Assembly (NCBI RefSeq): GCF_963678635.1
Contig: NC_087063.1
Span: forward strand, 34,322,540-34,386,539
Reading direction: 5' to 3'
Length of the DNA stretch: 64,000 nucleotides
Origin: Symsagittifera roscoffensis
Lineage: Eukaryota; Xenacoelomorpha; Acoela; Convolutidae
The position numbers and the translations under genes are program-made. This document shows, one piece after another, positions 1-12,120 of the stretch; the stretch's first letter is position 1; each line of letters starts with the position of its first letter. The notes under the pieces are model-generated. The model had not been told where the DNA came from and did no database searches. It saw only the letters and a program-made list of their open reading frames with translations.

Positions 1-941
1 TTAGCGTATAATTTTTGAAATAATGTCGTTTTTCTGGAGAATTTCAACAGAAATAGTTGAAACAAGACTGCTCGTATATCAGGACAAAGCCCTGAATGTT
101 CCGACTGTCCCTTAATTCAAATCGAATAGTTTTTGGGAAAAGAAAATATTGAAAACCTATACATTTTGAACAACATTGAATTATGAAATATTGAGTCCTA
201 TGAAATTAGTACGACTGATTCATTTAGCTAGCCTCAGCTCAATTTGGAACGATTCTGCTGTGCATGATAATTCGCCGCGCATGAAAAATTTGTGTTGCGC
301 TCTCAGCATTATAAATAAATTCTTTACAGCGCATAATTTAGTCCAGAACAAGGCAAATTTTTCAAAACACCCAGAACTGCACAAAAAATGATCGGAGATG
401 ATATATTTTTTTCTTATTCGAACTCAGGAAAATGATATTTTCAATGGCGTAATAAAAAATGTGTTGAAAATTTTTATTTCGATTTGGTGAAAATTGACTC
501 AATAAAACAACCACACCGAGCATAAATAGTCCGTTTTCTTCGAAAATCGGAACAATAATGCGCATCTTTCAGATTAGTTCAGTTACTCCATTTTCTCATA
601 AATAGTCAGTGAACTGCAAAAAATAGCTATTTATTTTAAATCTGGGGTCTGCTTGTGAGATAATAAAATGAAATCTGATGTTCAGCTCCTCAGAAAAACA
701 AAATATGCATATAGCTTAAATGCACTGCTTTAGCAGACTGGCATTTTCAGCAGACCAGTTTAGCGGGGGCCAATAATTTAGCAGACCCATTTCTTAGCAT
801 AAATATTGAAAAGTGAGCCTTTTCACAGACCAACGTAAAACAATAATGCATAATTAATCAATATACGTAAGAAGACGCTCAGTCTTGGGTCAAGCTACCT
901 TAATTAAACAAACTATCTTACGATAATTCAACGATACTATT
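1..941. repeat. Repeat R, copy A, left part
   Basis: Non-coding AT-rich sequence that recurs almost base for base at 16360-16547 and 33453-34207. Positions 186-189 (AAAT) are the empty version of the site where element E1 sits in the other copy. The segment ends with CTAT at 938-941, the target duplication of element E2. It continues at 39401 on the far side of E2. No credible coding frame is seen. The left boundary of R lies outside or at the window edge, so its class cannot be determined. Confidence 0.8.
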
Positions 942-1350
942 GAGTTATGACCGATGTGGTTAACTCATATAGTAATTTCGGATAGGGTACACCATCTGCT
1001 CGTCACGCTATCTTATTTTCGGCCGGATAGATTCGTGCAACTTCTCAGTCTAATACCGATCCTAATCTTACTCTTATACTTTCTAGTCTCAGGGTGTTTA
1101 ACTAGTCTCTGCTAGGCTCAATAGATCTAGGGTATACTGGTTTGTTGCGGCTGCTGAAGTTCTCTTGGAGAGACAACTAATTTCTAAGTTAAATTCAAAT
1201 TTCTCTGGTGCTGAAATTACAAGTAATTTCAGCACTTACAAATAAGTCGGTTGTTAGTTAGATGGATCACGATTGGTTAATATTAAATACTTTACAGTGG
1301 TAAAATATCTAATTTATCCGATCATAAAATGTAGTTTACATCAGGTTCCA
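942..1350 (-). repeat. LTR of element E2 (3' LTR)
   Basis: A 409-bp LTR that on the minus strand begins TGGAACC and ends in CA, the canonical TG...CA ends. Its partner is at 38991-39400; the two share variants absent from the E1 LTRs, for example TTATGACC instead of TTAGGACC near the end and ATGTAGTTTA near the start. It follows CTAT (938-941), repeated as CTAT after the partner at 39401-39404. By eye about a dozen differences separate the pair, so E2 is older than E1. Confidence 0.85.
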
Positions 1351-1755
1351 CCCATCCGGGTTTTACAGAATTTTTTAGAATTATCTTTCTGCAATTCAAA
1401 GGATGGATGATGAACGTTGGTATTTGGCGAATATCGTATTCTTGTCCGGTTCCTCTTGTTAGAGAAGTTCCAGGACGCTGGAGTTAGGGGCATCATCCGT
1501 TGTGTCTTCTTGTGACAACGACTGTGTTTCCCAACGAAATCAATCTGATTTCAAAATGGTTTGCTATGACGGGTTTTTCTGTATTATGTACAGAACTTGT
1601 TTTTTGTTCAACCTCGTCTGGGAATGGCGTGGAGATTGTGCGTGGAGGGGATGCCTTGTAACTCGGATCTGTACGTACACTTGAACATCGAGGTGGTCAT
1701 TGGTCTAGTTCAATGAAGTCCTTTTCTGCGAAGTCAAGTCGTACTCTTTAAGACC
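1351..1755 (-). mobile_element. 3' internal remnant of element E2
   Basis: About 400 bp directly inside the E2 3' LTR, closely matching the 3' untranslated region of E1 at 16958-17360. It begins on the plus strand with CCCATCCGGG, so the minus strand has a purine-rich stretch just before the LTR that may be the polypurine tract. The match stops near 1755, where unrelated gypsy-type coding sequence follows, so the rest of E2 on this side is deleted or displaced. Confidence 0.75.
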
Positions 1756-1765
1756 ACTACTGTCT

Positions 1766-2107
1766 ACGGCAAACAAATTTAAATTTCATTGGAGTGATGA
1801 AAACGGAAAAGCGTTCAAAAACATTCTTAATGCCGTTAAAAACATTACGGAAAACAGACACTTCGTAAGTGACAGGGAAACTCGCATTGTTTGTGACGCT
1901 AGCCGCGAAGGAATAGGCGCGGCTCTTGAACAAGATACACCAGATGGTTGGGCAACCATTGCGTATGCATCAAGGTTCTTAAATTCATGCGAACAGAAAT
2001 ACTCGGTAAACGAATTCGAGCTTTTGGCCGCAGTGTGGGCCATTGAGCATTTCAAGTATTACCTATACGGTAGACGTTTTACTCTGATAACGGACCATCA
2101 AACTGGT
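1766..2107 (+). pseudogene. Ty3/gypsy pol fragment, RNase H domain
   Basis: Plus-strand translation shows a recognisable retroelement RNase H: VCDASREGIGAAL (first catalytic Asp), then FELLAAVWAIEHFKYYL (catalytic Glu), then LITDHQTG (second Asp). It is only about 115 codons with neither start nor stop of its own, and is cut at about 2113 by an hAT-like MITE fragment. Its sequence is not that of E1 RNase H; it is closer in style to the relic at 60827-61087. It is a dead fragment of a second gypsy lineage. Confidence 0.85.
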
Positions 2108-2113
2108 TTACTT

Positions 2114-2395
2114 CGGCGCCAATATATACTAACTTTGAGGGGGACCGCGCGCCAAAAAAAACGCGATTTTTTGTCAACATTTTTCAAAAAGTGCCCAAAA
2201 ACGGCTTTTTGACTGTTTTTTTTCTTTCAAAAATTTGCCTGCGGCGCAGAAAATTTTGCCAAAATAGGGGCAAAACAGTGCTTTGGGAGAGCTCGAAAAA
2301 TCAATTTGGTCGACCTAAAAAAAAGGTCGTCAAATTTTTGGATTTGGAAATTTTTCGAAAATCCCCCCCTCGAGAAAACCCTAGATCCGCCCCTG
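2114..2395 (+). mobile_element. hAT-like MITE fragment (5'-truncated)
   Basis: Belongs to the family represented intact at 6966-7334. It retains the family's interior (CGCGCGCC, AAAAGTGCCCAAAAACG, GTCGACC) and the right end GATCCGCCCCTG, but lacks the left end. It abuts and truncates the RNase H fragment before it. Confidence 0.7.
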
Positions 2396-5300
2396 ATATC
2401 GAACTATATCAAATTAAATATCAAGCAAATCATAGCCAACAGACAGTTGGAAGAGTATGAAAACCAAAAAACCAAAAAATTTTCCTTCCAAGTTTAATTC
2501 GCTTTCCTTGTTCTTTCACAGTTCTCCATTTGTCTGATGGCTTTATTTTGACTGACATTTTGACAACATTCGACACAATCTTACGTAAAAAAACTCTACA
2601 GATGAAATAGATGATAGTGGTGTTACTGGCAGGTTTACCAACTGGTCTCTATTGTAGTGACCGGTCACTATTAGTCTCTAAAAGCTCTATACTATTTACT
2701 GGTCACTATTTTTATTTATAGTCAAGAACACATCAAGCTCCTGCGGTCCCCCCTGTGAACTATTTTGAGATATCCAATTTTTCTACAGGCGCCTTGGGCG
2801 CCAATTTACACTAAATTGAGGGGTAGCGCGCGCCGAAAAAACGAGATTTTTTTTGGTCAAAATTTGCCTTTTCTGGCCTGTTTCAAATTTTTTTTGTTCA
2901 TTCTGAGATATTTTCGGTAGATTTTGATAGAGTCACTACTTTTTCGGAGACCAATTTGGAACCCTGGTTACTGGCGTCTCCATTTAACTTCTGATAGGCC
3001 TAGATTTTCTAATTCTAAAGATGGAGTTTATACAATAAGAGCAAGAATTTAACCAAAAATGCGCTATGACGTACTTTATTTGCGGTGTATGTTCATAGTA
3101 TTTCATCACGAAGGATCTGTTGGTAAAATTTAGAGACAATTTCACGGTGAAAATAAAATTTTTAACCGTCTTGATGCAGCAGCTAAAGAAGTTAAACATC
3201 AAATAAAAAAGAGTCTGCTAAATAAAGCTGAGAAAACTAAGGTGTTGAGTTTGAGTAGAAGGAAAACAGATGCCGATGACCCAAAATTGTTTGTTGCCAC
3301 ATGTAAAATAAAAATCATATCTGGGATAGGCATATACAAAAAGTTAGATAGATCGACGCCTTATTCACAAATTTATGCAATAAACATCTATCATCGAGCT
3401 AATTAAGGGGCTTGCGAGTTTTCGAAGAGAGCTTTTTTCGAGAAAAAAAACTAGGTGAGTTGTCGAAGTTAAGTTTTGTATCTCGACAAAGTTGTTTTTC
3501 CGAGCTTCCCTAAAACCTAATTGTGGCGAACACTTTGCGCTGATGGCGAATTTTGGGCACTTTTTCAAAGATTTTGACCAAACATTGAGTTTTTTTCAGC
3601 GGGTGCCCCACCTTCAACATTTTTATTTGTTGACGCTAAAGAAGCCTGTAAAAAGTTATAAAGTTGTTCATACAAAAATTTATAGCGGAAAAACAAGAAA
3701 ATAGATAATTCTTTGAATAAATTGGCAACCAATATTGACCAAATGGTAACTAAAACATAGTTATTTGTTTTTTTTTGTTCTTAGACTCTTTCTCCTCTTA
3801 ACACATTATGCTCAGAACACCTCCTCGAGTCAAGCTATTTGTTCGTATTGTTACTTTGTACTTTAAATTGCACGTGGCAAGAACATTCAAAACAGATTTT
3901 TCTTAATTTTCCGTTTTTTTTAAAGTTAGTATCAATTTTGTAGAAAATTTTTTTGATTATAAGAAAAAATGATAAATGGCAGTTGGAACGGCTCTTTTTT
4001 TCCCCACCTCACTTAAGCATAATTTTTATGGTGTAACGAGGGGTCATTAAAGATTGGGTATGAAGAATAAATATATTTATCATAGCCTAATAAGTTGACA
4101 TGCCTGTTTTTGTAACAATGAAACCATGTGAACAAAAAATTACAAGTCTAAAAGAACTTTGTTTTACTTTTTGAAAAAAGCTTTTTTATTGTTTTTCAAG
4201 CACTTTGACAAAAAATTTTGCGAAACAAAAAACGAATATGTTACGTCCGAGAGCAATTGGGACAGTCAACGTTTTGTGTTTTTATACGATGGATTTTGTT
4301 TTTGTTAGACATGATTTGACTTTGAGTTTGTTAAATATTGATTGGGTTATTTAATTGTAATTGATAGTTTTGAAATTATTTCTAAGACTATTTCTATCTC
4401 TACATTTTTGTCCTTTTCTTTTGTAGGGGTTTGAGTTGTTCTCTAGAATTCCAGCGACTTCTGTCTCCAAAAGTTGGTCTGTTAATCTCTTGCACTTATG
4501 ATTTTTGTACTTAGTTTGATCTGTATTTAGTAATAAATTATTTGTTTTATTGGGTAACTGTCTTAATTTTTCACAAGAACACTTTTGAAAGTTTTCCTAA
4601 TTTGGTTTTTCTGTCGAATGGTAACCATGATAGGCGTTTTTGTGCTGAACAATTGTTTGTATTGAAGCTGTTTGCCATTTATCAAGGTTTGATGTATTGA
4701 TGTATCATTCGGTTTTGATCTTAGGTTCAGAATAAGATTCGCTTTTACTGCATTTCATTAGTGTTTTTTTTCAGAAAACCAGGGTACAAATCAAAGAAAA
4801 CTATTATCTGTTCATTTCATTATTAGATGATCCTCCCTTGATGTATAAAGTTTGTGGGATGGGTACGATTTTTAAGCTGATAAATTTATGTTTTTTTTTT
4901 TAAAAATTGAATGGTACCGTTTTTCATTTTTCGATGTTTTTAGTTTTAGGCAAGATTCCTGTTTAGGCAAGATTCCCATTTAGGTATGAGGATGCGATTA
5001 TGTTCGACTAGTTAAGGTTTTTCATGTTTTTTTAAAACCCTGACGTCGCTAATGTTTTTCTTGAAAACTTATGTTTTTAGATCAAGATTGAAAAACCGTT
5101 GCGTATGATCTGAAATGGATTCGATTTTTAAGCGTTTTCGCTGCATTGCATAATTTGTTCGAACGGCGGTATGATTGTTGTTGTGCATTCTTTTTTTGTT
5201 GCACTTCCGCATGGGGTAAAAATAGTTTTGTGAATTGGCCTTATTTCATTGCAATTGAATTTTCAAACCAGTGTTTTCTTTGCGACGCTGAAAATTTGAG

Positions 5301-6957
5301 TTATGGTTTAGTGATATGGTTATGGTAGCTTTGGTGAATGATATTGTTTAAATAGTTTTTTCTTCGTGTTAACTGTTGAGCTTGAAATGGCAATAAGTTG
5401 CCATTAGTTGTCTCAAACGAGAAATGATCTTCTTCAGTGAGTATTTTGGCTTTTCTGCAACGTTATCTAAAAAAAATAAGAAAAAAAGAGAAAATATCGA
5501 AGAATAGGAACGAACTTTGGATTCAGGTAAAAAATTTACCAGCCAATTTTAACGACAAACAAAAAGAAATCTTGTTATCTCGTTGGAGCAAGTGTGCTGT
5601 CATATCAAACCCATTTTGGTCGCAATTCGAATTCAAAAAAGAAAGTTTGACAAAACTCGCTGTCGATAAAAATTTGTTTGATTTTTAACGCTTTTCAGAA
5701 AAATTTGGACAAAATTGGATTAAGATGAGGGAAAATGGCTGCCATATCAGTTTAATTCGGCTACAAACTCAATGTTATTTAGCTATTTTTAATTCTAATC
5801 GTTATTTTTTTTTAAAATCCATTTCAGGCAATCTTTGCTAAAAAAACGGCAAATTGTAAGAAACTGAAAAAAATTTAATCACTTTATGGGAATCACGTGC
5901 TATTACGATTTTATTTCAATTATTTCCCAATTATCCCGATATTATCCGATCTCCGTTTCTATAGGCAGTGACTTTTATTTCAAATAGCAGACAATATATT
6001 TGCAATAGGCTACATTTGTTTTTGCTCATCTTTTTCAAATTATTCTTCCGATGGTTATCACTGTTACTGTATAATTAGGTATATGTTTAACTGGTTGGTT
6101 TTTTTCATCTATTGATCATTCTCGTAATTTGAAAAAATGTCTCTTTCTTTTTTTTGTAGTTTAATTGTCGTTAGGACTGTTTCCGTGTCTGAACACGATA
6201 GTAAATTTTTTAATTTTTCATTTCTGAAACTCTTTTTCTTTCTTTGTATAGAAGAGAATGAGTTCGAACATTAGTTTCTGGATATGACATGGTAATCTTG
6301 TACGTTATGTATTTTTTGTCTTAGTCTGATCTTATGCATGATGTTTTCAGCTCGAGTGGTATGAGGACTAATTCTTATGCGGCTACGTGAAGTAGGCAAT
6401 TAGTTAAACTTTGCTTATAGCCTGTAAGTTGTTGCGGCAAACGTTTTTCTAAATATTTTTTTTGGTTTTCAATTTTTTTAATTAATTCTCATTTTTGTAA
6501 GATCGATGTTTCAATTTTTAGGGACCAGAAACCCAGAAAAAAACAGATATAGAGAGTGTGAATCGCTTCTTGCAATTTAATAGGCGCCTATCTTAGAGGA
6601 ATAAAAACTTGTTTGAAAAGGTGTTTCCTAACTTTAATTAAGGGGTGAACGATATGTGATTGAGATTGAGACTACTGAATCAATCTTCAAGATTGAGACA
6701 CAACTAAAAGTCGAGTAGATTGTTAATTAAAGTTATTGTACTTGATTTAAGCTTGCGTCAACAAAGAGGCAACACTAATTTGAGATGTCTTCAAAAATTA
6801 TCGAACACCTGTAACTTTTAGTTAAAAATAGTTGTTTTTTTTAAATGAAAAATTGAAAACCAAGGAAAGCCTGGATTTATTGAAAATATGTTGAAGATGA
6901 AGATCAATTTTACACAATTAGTTTTTTAAACTGTCGAATTTTGTTTTTCAGATTAAC
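2396..6957. other. Non-coding AT-rich stretch
   Basis: No convincing gene in 4.5 kb. A degraded piece of the same hAT-like MITE family lies at about 2775-2965 (GCGCGCGCCGAAAAAACG). Around 4380-4560 and 6120-6330 are two weakly similar T-rich stretches that could be diverged copies of one repeat. The ORFs here are short and low-complexity. Confidence 0.6.
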
Positions 6958-6965
6958 TTTGTGAC

Positions 6966-7334
6966 CAGGGGCGGATGTAGGATTTTCTCGAGGGGGGGGG
7001 GGGTGGATTTTCGAAAAATTTTCCAAAATTTTGACAACCTTTTTTTTTTCAAGGTCGACCAAATTGATTTTTCGAGCTCTGCCAAAGCACTATTTTGCCC
7101 CTATTTTGGGTCGTTTTTGGGCACTTTTTGAAAAATTTTGACAAAAAAATTGCGTTTTTTTTGGCGCGCGCTCCCCCTCAGATTTAGTATATATTGGCGC
7201 CAAAGGCGCCTTTAGAAAAATTTTAGGGTCGGTCGGCCAAAAATGGATTTCTGAAAAAGTATCAAAGGGACCCTTTGGGTCGGCATGGGATCGAATCCCT
7301 GAGGAGGGGGCATCCCCCCCTAATTCCGCCCCTG
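6966..7334. mobile_element. hAT-like MITE with 8-bp target duplication
   Basis: A complete 369-bp non-autonomous element. It begins CAGGGGCGGA and ends TTCCGCCCCTG (inverted ends) and is flanked by TTTGTGAC at 6958-6965 and again at 7335-7342, an 8-bp duplication as hAT-superfamily transposases make. The interior contains a long G run near the left end and no coding capacity. Relatives are at 2114-2395, 14735-15171 and about 57640-57995. Confidence 0.88.
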
Positions 7335-7342
7335 TTTGTGAC

Positions 7343-8809
7343 ACAATTTGCGAACCTTTTCTAACAGTTAAGGTCTTAAAAAGAATTTTTTGACATTAAA
7401 GGTTTTATGAACGTCAAAGACACTCAAGTTGTTGCGTCTAATTTTGATCTTACTGAGGAGAAAAAGGTCAAAACTTACCAAATGTATGAGTTCAAGCGTT
7501 GTCTGAGCTAACTGTTTTACAGAGTTTTATGAAAGAATTAACGAAAAGGATGCGGGAATAGCTTGTAAAAGTTTGCGACTGCAGTTCAAAAAAGTTAGAT
7601 TTCGGGAAACGTTGATATGAACTTACTCCTTAAAGTTTGGTTAAAAATAAATAATTTGACACTGATTGACGGAGTTATTAACAAAAAGGAAGAAAAAAGT
7701 GTTTAATTTTAGAAAAAAAAAGAAAAAGCTGGATTTCGAAAAACTTTACTAAAAAATTTTGCCGCAAATATCTTATTCAAGAAAAAATGAAATGTACTGA
7801 AAACAGAGTATACTGAAAAATCTTCTTGGTGTCTTCTGAAATCACTGTTTCTGCGCTGATATTCAAAGAACTTTTTTATTACCTTGGCGATAAGCAAGGG
7901 TATTGCAATCGGGTTGTAGACATATTTCCCTCCTAAGCAACTTTGTGCGCAGGATCTCCATTTCTAGAAGTGGAGAGATGTTCTCACTTCTAGAAGTGAC
8001 AATCCTGTGGACAACTTCTAGATGATCTTCACTTATTTTTGCAAAAGATGATCTTTTCAAAAAAATCTCAGTTTTTTTGTGTTCCTGGTTTTTGTCCTAG
8101 TTTCTATCGGCTGAACTTTCATTTGTTTAATGCCATTTTTGTCAGGAAGGGTTTCTATTTATAATTAAAAATGGCTTCTTTCCAATTTAAGTAGTTTTTA
8201 CCAGAAATGAAATTTCACAATTTCGTAAGTTTACCAAGTCTGATATTGAGATTTTTTCAATTTTTTTGCTTTTCTCAAATATTCAAACAGTTTCAATTTA
8301 AATTATATCAACTTAGTCAATTTATTTTGCGTAAGTTTGAGAGCAAAATGTGTCCATTTGGGATTATGTGTTTCAGTTTGGATGTGTCACAAAAAGTATT
8401 AAAAAAGTATTAAGTTTATTGAAATTTTTCATGACAACACTTTTGTTTTTAGCTCAACAAAATTCGACCTAAAATTTATCGCTTTTGTTGTATAGTTTCA
8501 AATAGTTTTCCCCAGAACTGTTTTTGTTTTCAGACAGTGTTTTTATTTTCAGCTCAACAGGTTTTGAACCAAAGTTTGTCGCTTTTGTTGTATAGTTTCA
8601 AATAGTTTTTTTCCAGAATTGTCTCATAGAAGGTTATTTCAGTTTATTTCAGTTCATCGCCTGTAAACTATCTCACTGTCAATCATAGGTCACTCTACCG
8701 GTGCTAATTGAATACCGGAAGTTACCGCCAACGGCGTCGTATGTCACCCTTGGTGTGACCTCTAATTTTCACTATTATGCTATACTTTGAAAGATTCAAT
8801 TGGTTCAAA
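7343..8809. other. Non-coding stretch with local repeats
   Basis: No gene seen. A 16-bp perfect palindrome (TCACTTCTAGAAGTGA) lies at about 7985-8000. A diverged direct duplication occurs at about 8446-8508 and 8548-8611, both ending in CGCTTTTGTTGTATAGTTTC. Confidence 0.55.
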
Positions 8810-8999
8810 TTACAATCTGAATTGCGAATTACACTTGTCAAAACGGATTACCAACCTGACGCAGCCTTCAGGTCCAAGTGGGAGGGGAGCTACTCGGAAT
8901 AACCGGATTCTGGCCAACGAATTGCAGTGAACCGGTTTGAGAATTCTGGTACAACCGTTTTCAATAGGGTATGGTAATACTGAATAAAATTTGCACAGA

Positions 9000-9300
9000 T
9001 TAAACCGCAAAAACTTTTACTTTAATGGGAAACTTACGGCAATCCAAACCGCGGCATTTCCAGAGGATCTGGACGGAAAGAATTGAATGACAAGCGAACA
9101 AACGCTGATTTTTAATATCTACCTGTGCTTGGGAGAGAAAGGCCAGGATAAACCTCACAAGAGACGGCCGCATCTCGATTTGGGAGCAACAAGATTTCCC
9201 CGGGTATTAGACGCCATAGAAACGGAAATTAAGATGGAACAGAACAAAACATATGAAACTTTCCTTTACTTTCAAGAAAGCAACATACTAACGAATCGCA
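9000..9300 (+). pseudogene. Ty3/gypsy gag fragment
   Basis: The plus-strand frame from 9087 contains YLCLGEKGQD followed by PHLDLGATRFP, a diverged match to the capsid region of the gag relic at 63405-63692 (CLGHEGQRELHN, then LDIETTRYPQF). The similarity runs for about 60 codons and then stops. An in-frame stop separates it from a possible upstream continuation from about 9000. It is a dead fragment of the same gypsy lineage as the relic at the right end of the window. Confidence 0.6.
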
Positions 9301-9419
9301 CACCCCATTAAACACACCCTCCATCACGTTTACTCCCCAGGGAATAGGAAATTGTGGGGAAGGGAGAATTGTTGGTGTGGGGGTAAATGTTGGGGCGGGA
9401 GAAAAATTTGAAGTCAAAG

Positions 9420-10214
9420 AAATGTCAATAAAACGTAATTTATGAAAACCCGATTGAATTTAAGAAACAAGTAAAATCGAATAAGACAACAAAGTAGTCG
9501 ACTTAAGTTAAAAATGATTGTGAAAAAATGGAAAATCGCATTCATATGAAAAAATTATTTTAATCTACTGAGCCTTTAAAAATCGTTGCAAATCGAAACT
9601 ACACAAGTACAAGTTTTACATTTTCCATTCGAATTTATCTTTAACAGCACGCACAAAAAACAACCTCAAGATTACCTTACAATGATGATAAGGCAACGAG
9701 GCTATTCCCAAATGCAAAAGCTTATCCCAAACACAGAAATTTGTACCAAATGCTGAAATCTCTAAATCTGGAAGCAAGAAAAGAGTAGTCAATTTCAATT
9801 TTGAATTCAGAACTAAAATTATCAATTATAAAATTCAGCTACATTAACAATTGTAAAACTTTTATTGCGACGCTTCTCCTAACTGCAAATGTTTTTCAAA
9901 TGCAAAATTTACTCCCAAATGTGCAAAACCCTAAATTAATGTAACAAGAAAGAAGGATAAGATATTAAGCTTTGAATTGCAGTAAAACCGGCTTTTTCAT
10001 TCTGCGCTTTTGAAACTCAGCTGATTAAGACGTTTTTTTTGTGTTTTTGCGCTTCAATTCGAACTGAGATTTGATTTTTGTTTGATTTAAAAAAATTATG
10101 TTCCATTTGTTTATTTATTTTCTGGAATAAGCATTGGAAATTTAACCGAAAAATTAGGAATATGTATTGTTACTCGAGCAGTGCTGAATAAATAAAAGGA
10201 CGGAGAACGGTCTG
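9420..10214. other. Non-coding stretch
   Basis: AT-rich sequence with no recognisable gene, repeat boundary or RNA. The reading frames are short and compositionally biased. Confidence 0.5.
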
Positions 10215-10223
10215 CATTTAGAC

Positions 10224-10680
10224 GGGTGCCGGACATCAAGCCGACGGGACTTCAAGCCGAATTGTAAAATTAGGGACTTCAAGCCGAATAATTCCTTATA
10301 AAGTCGTGAAATATGAACAATTTGAAAACTTTTTTGAACAATTTCTGAATTTCATTATCTTTCTTCACTAGTTATTGGCGTTTGCATATAATTTAAGCCT
10401 CCAAATGATGTCCCGGAAAGTTGAAAAGTAAAACATGGTTGAAGGCATTTTTCATGTTTATAATTTATGCATTTCAAAAACCGGCTGATGTTATTAACGG
10501 ATGCGAATCACAAGTGGTGCATTGTCATGAATAACGCTTACTATGGACTAAACTTGCCAAAATTTTAGAAAAGCAACATTTTGCAGATGATAAAATAGCG
10601 TTTTGGGGTGCTTGTAAAGTTCTAATTTCGGCTTGAAGTCCCTTCGGCTTGAAGTCCCGTCGGCTTGTTGTCCTAGACCC
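10224..10680. mobile_element. MITE with 9-bp target duplication, copy A
   Basis: A 457-bp element. The left end starts GGGTGCCGGACATCAAGCCG; the right end, reverse-complemented, starts GGGTCTAGGACAACAAGCCG. Subterminal copies of GGGACTTCAAGCCGA point inward from both ends. It is flanked by CATTTAGAC at 10215-10223 and 10681-10689. A 9-bp duplication with GG-initial ends fits Mutator-like or Merlin elements; which one cannot be settled here. No coding capacity. Confidence 0.88.
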
Positions 10681-10705
10681 CATTTAGACAACCGAGTACT
10701 GTATT

Positions 10706-10762
10706 AACAGAATCGAGACAAGGAACAAATGAATTTCATATCTTCCTTGTCTCGATTCTGTT
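10706..10762. repeat. Perfect 20-bp inverted repeat (snap-back)
   Basis: Arms 10706-10725 and 10743-10762 are exact reverse complements of 20 bp separated by 17 bp. A weaker extension (ATTAAC/GTTAAT) lies just outside. It starts 17 bases after the target duplication of MITE copy A. Confidence 0.85.
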
Positions 10763-11071
10763 TGGTTAATAGTGTCTGAATACGCGGCTGTCTAAAAACA
10801 GGCTGTGCTGCTACGTAACCTAAAACGACTAGACATTTAGACGACAAACGAGAGTTAAAACATGTAAATTGAGCTGTCCGAAATTAAGCGAACTATATTT
10901 CTCATGTATTTCTACAGAAACACGATTGGAGATATTGCGGATAGCTTGGCCTTGTCTGCCGAACATCCTCGAGCAGTGTAGTTGGGTTATCTGTAGATAC
11001 TACGCTTCAGTGGAGATACGAGCAAACTGCGGATTTTAGCGCCTGCTGGGGGTTCCAATACATGCTGGGGT

Positions 11072-11180
11072 TGCCTTGCAGAAGGGAGTGCGATTACTAA
11101 ATTCGACTCGTCATAAAGTATAGACAATTATCTACTTTACGACGTGTCTACTTTTTGATCACACTCCCTTCTGTAAGGCA
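11072..11180. mobile_element. 109-bp fold-back element
   Basis: Begins TGCCTTGCAGAAGGGAGTG and ends with its near-perfect reverse complement (CACTCCCTTCTGTAAGGCA). A second inner inverted pair (CGTCATAAAGTA/TACTTTACGACG) makes most of the 109 bp able to pair with itself. No coding potential. Related short pieces (CCTTGCAGAAGGCA, CCTTGCGGAAGGCA) lie at 11707-11740. Confidence 0.7.
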
Positions 11181-11328
11181 TTCCGCAACTTGTATTTGCA
11201 GTCGAATGTCCTAAAAAAGACAAATCGTAAGCCAATCACAATCGAGATGAGACAACAAACGGTACGAAGTATTAATCGTCACTTGTGAAAGGCTTTACGA
11301 CGTTTCTACTTTATACGTAACCTTGCAG

Positions 11329-11705
11329 GGGTCTAGGACAACAAGCCGAAGTGATTTCAGGCCAAAATTTAAACTTTACAACCACCTCAAATTACTATTT
11401 TTTCATCTGTAAAACGTTTCTTTTCAAAAATTTAGGCAAGTTAATCCAGAATAATATCAGCCGGTTTTTGGAAAGCATAAATTATAAACAAGAAAACTAT
11501 CTTCAACCGTGTTTTATTTTTCAACTTTTCTAAACATCATTTGGAGGCTTAAATTTTATGAAAACGCCAATAACTACTAAAGAAGGATCATGAAATTGAG
11601 AAGATCTTCAAAAAAGTTTTCAAATTGATCATATTTCACGACTTAATGAGAAAATTTTCGGCTTGAAGTCCCTAATTTTACGATTCGGCTTGATGACCGG
11701 TACCC
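11329..11705. mobile_element. MITE with 9-bp target duplication, copy B
   Basis: A 377-bp relative of 10224-10680 in opposite orientation. It starts GGGTCTAGGACAACAAGCCG and ends GGCTTGATGACCGGTACCC, with ACCTTGCAG duplicated at 11320-11328 and 11706-11714. The independent 9-bp duplication confirms the family's target-site length. Confidence 0.9.
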
Positions 11706-11719
11706 ACCTTGCAGAAGGC

Positions 11720-12120
11720 ATCTAGTACCTTGCGGAAGGCAGTAAGTTAACTATACTAATAGTGGAAAAAAACGAAATGCTTGACTCACGCTATTCTTAA
11801 ACAACAAGATATACGTTGCATTGTTCTATGCAAAAAATCCTGTCCCCTACTACGCTACTAACAATATTTGCCCTATTTCTCAGAAATACAAAATAGGCAG
11901 ATATGCACTATCACCCTACTTATATATTATAATAGTTACTAAAACTGCCCTATTTCTCAGAAAAACGAAAAACGCATGCACTCATATGTTTTAGTATCTG
12001 GCTGAGTGGCCCTGCATTGGTGTCAAGAAATAAAACGGGCCTCAATTTCCGAAATTTAACGTTTTACAGATAGAAATTGTCGTTTTGAAGTGCCTGCAAA
12101 GTTTACATTTTGGCCTGAGT
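11720..12120. other. Non-coding stretch
   Basis: No gene. It contains short repeats around TTTCTCAGAAATACAAAATAGGCA that recur in repeat R (35440-35530 and 40620-40720). Confidence 0.45.
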
